A stretch of DNA of 7,389 bases from an uncultured Bacillota bacterium (GTDB lineage Bacteria > Bacillota > Clostridia > Christensenellales > UBA1242): assembly GCA_949282835.1 (NCBI GenBank), contig CASDQU010000088.1:1-7389 (forward strand), in the 5' to 3' direction. Within the stretch, counting starts at the first letter, position 1; each line of letters begins with the position of its first letter. This document shows positions 6,876 to 7,389 of the stretch, piece after piece. Under the pieces are notes generated by a model, which made no database searches, was not told the origin of the DNA, and worked only from the letters and a program-made list of their open reading frames with translations. The position numbers and the translations under genes are program-made.

Positions 6876-6901
6876 AATCATAAACTTAAAAAGTTTTTGA
6901 C

Positions 6902-6908
6902 AAAGGAG
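6902..6908 (+). promoter_or_regulatory. Ribosome binding site of the rightward gene
   Basis: AAAGGAG lies 5 bases before ATG 6914. It is a close match to the 16S anti-Shine-Dalgarno sequence and stronger than the two sites in the leftward operon. Confidence 0.85.
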
Positions 6909-6913
6909 AAAAA

Positions 6914-7389
6914 ATGGCTAATATTGAAGCGGTTAAAAATGTGGTAACAAAGAATATCGACAACTTTATGAAAGATTTAAAGGAAGCACTTTTAGAGGGA
7001 AGTATTGAAGATGAATTTTGGTATATATTAAAAAGCTATATTAAGTTAAATAATATGCCTCAAGAAGAGAGAATTGATGAGGCTGCAAGGCAGATAATTC
7101 AACAGACAAAATATTCAAAATATTTTAAGGGAGCAGACAAATCTAAGGCTATTGAAGAATTTGAAAATATCCTTCAACAACCTTTTGAAAATAAAAAAGA
7201 TAGTTATAGAAATATAATTATTGATGAGACCGAAAATTCTTTAATTATGAAAGTTTTGGATGGCAAAAAATCGACCAAATCGGGTATTAATAATGATAAG
7301 ACTAGATATCTTGGAGATATTGATATGTTTAACGAGGCAGACGAGTTGTTGACAGAGGATTATTTGACAAAAATCAAAGCGATGGGCGG
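6914..7389 (+). CDS. Unrecognised hydrophilic, probably cytoplasmic protein, C-terminus outside window (at least 158 aa)
   Basis: The frame begins MANIEAVKNV and stays open for 158 codons to the window edge, so the gene is partial at its 3' end. The start is supported by AAAGGAG 5 bases upstream and a TTGACT-17-TATACT promoter. There is no signal peptide, membrane segment or cysteine in the visible part. Residues 1-95 look mostly alpha-helical and charged (for example FMKDLKEALLEGSIEDEFWYILK and the PQEERIDEAARQII helix). Residues 98-118 look like strands (YRNIIIDETENSLIMKVLDG), followed by a basic, loop-like stretch (GKKSTKSGINNDKT) and an acidic helix region (DMFNEADELLTEDY). I cannot assign a family or function. 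It is transcribed away from the leftward operon with its own promoter. Sharing the intergenic region could mean common regulation or mere adjacency. What follows to the right may place it. Confidence 0.88.
   Translation, partial: MANIEAVKNVVTKNIDNFMKDLKEALLEGSIEDEFWYILKSYIKLNNMPQEERIDEAARQIIQQTKYSKYFKGADKSKAIEEFENILQQPFENKKDSYRNIIIDETENSLIMKVLDGKKSTKSGINNDKTRYLGDIDMFNEADELLTEDYLTKIKAMG

Overview
The window comes from a very AT-rich bacterium that reads the standard genetic code. TGG encodes the tryptophans, and there are no in-frame TGA codons in the long frames. Strong Shine-Dalgarno sequences (AAAGGAG, AGAGGTG, AGAGGG), consensus sigma-A/sigma-70 type promoters, and AGA, TTA and AAT/AAA-heavy codon use suggest a low-GC Bacillota-like organism, perhaps one of the uncultured gut Clostridia or Bacilli lineages. 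That placement is an inference; no marker gene is present.

Layout. About 87% of the window is a minus-strand operon of two genes. The promoter-proximal gene (5404-6510) encodes a 368-residue single-pass membrane protein. It has a charged cytoplasmic head, one transmembrane helix and a beta-rich extracytoplasmic domain. Eight bases downstream begins a giant secreted or membrane-anchored protein (start at 5395). It stays open for 1798 codons and runs off the left edge, so it is easily missed by ORF callers that require both ends. Its extracytoplasmic part is built from at least eight degenerate modules of about 185 residues, each with the same hydrophobic beta-strand signature followed by an amphipathic helix. 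The design resembles a string of LolA/LppX-type half-barrels; this is a structural inference, not a database match.

The operon is driven by a near-perfect promoter (TTGACA, 17 bp, TATAAT at 6752-6724). It opens a roughly 200-nt leader containing several hairpins and a 9-bp long-range pairing, so it is probably a cis-regulatory or independent structured RNA of unknown class. Divergently, a second good promoter (TTGACT, 17 bp, TATACT at 6847-6875) drives an unrecognised hydrophilic, probably cytoplasmic protein starting at 6914, cut off by the right edge after 158 residues.

Working picture (inference): a cell-envelope system in which a membrane-anchored protein and a giant repeat protein are made together and act outside the membrane, possibly binding or passing along a hydrophobic ligand. 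Expression may be set through the structured leader. The divergent gene may or may not belong to it. No mobile element, tRNA, rRNA or CRISPR array is seen.
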